Shown here: positions 5,481-5,497 of the stretch, piece by piece
Numbering within the stretch: the first letter of the stretch is position 1
Layout of the letters: every line of letters begins with the position of its first letter
Source: Dehalococcoidia bacterium
GTDB lineage: Bacteria > Chloroflexota > Dehalococcoidia > UBA3495
Reading direction: 5' to 3'
DNA: 5,497 nt
Assembly (NCBI GenBank): GCA_002708395.1
Contig: PANP01000047.1
Coordinates: 667 to 6,163 of the forward strand
Translations under genes and position numbers: made by a program
Notes under the pieces: model-generated
What the model was told of the DNA's origin: nothing
Database searches by the model: none
The model's input: the letters and a program-made list of their open reading frames with translations, nothing else

Positions 5481-5497
5481 ATGCGAGTTTACTTCAC
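5481..5497 (+). CDS. Possible start of a divergent gene, cut by the window edge
   Basis: An ATG at 5481 opens a plus-strand frame reading MRVYF that runs off the window. A weak GGAAG lies 9 nt upstream. Five codons are too few to identify anything; the call rests on the start context and the divergent position relative to the selenoprotein promoter. Confidence 0.2.

Overview
The window looks like a chromosomal segment of a free-living bacterium with moderately high GC. Protein style (PdxS/PdxT, a Ycf45-like R3H ATPase, a degenerate tandem GNAT protein, a short thymidylate kinase) most resembles Chloroflexota, perhaps the Dehalococcoidia/SAR202 side. That placement is inferred from memory of these families, not from a search. 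No insertion sequence, phage gene or CRISPR array is visible.

Layout. A tRNA-Phe(GAA) gene with encoded CCA lies at 27-102 on the minus strand, with its own sigma70-like promoter at 114-143. Divergent from it, a promoter at 202-231 and a leader of about 60 nt containing a 9-bp direct repeat precede five plus-strand genes that read as one operon: pdxS (301-1191), pdxT (1244-1834), a tandem GNAT-like protein (1834-2754), an AAA-type ATPase with an R3H domain (2757-4415) and tmk (4428-5033). Spacings are 52 nt, a TGATG overlap, 2 nt and 12 nt, with no internal terminator. The operon ends in a perfect 13-bp hairpin whose loop is the tmk stop codon.

The convergent minus-strand gene at 5109-5393 is the most notable item. 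Read conventionally it gives a 71-residue ORF beginning at an internal Met. Reading the same frame further upstream through one TGA reaches an ATG with an ideal AAGGAG Shine-Dalgarno. The TGA then falls exactly at the second redox position of a Cys-Val-Pro-TGA motif in a SelW/Rdx-family thioredoxin-like protein. This is best explained as a 94-residue selenoprotein (CVPU), with a candidate bacterial SECIS hairpin just after the UGA. Both this gene and tmk appear to share the bidirectional terminator at 5018-5046.

Functionally, pdxS and pdxT encode the two subunits of the ribose-5-phosphate-dependent pyridoxal 5'-phosphate synthase, and tmk makes dTDP. The GNAT-like protein and the R3H ATPase have no firm function. 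The selenoprotein is probably a thiol/selenol redox protein and implies that the host genome carries selA, selB, selC and selD.
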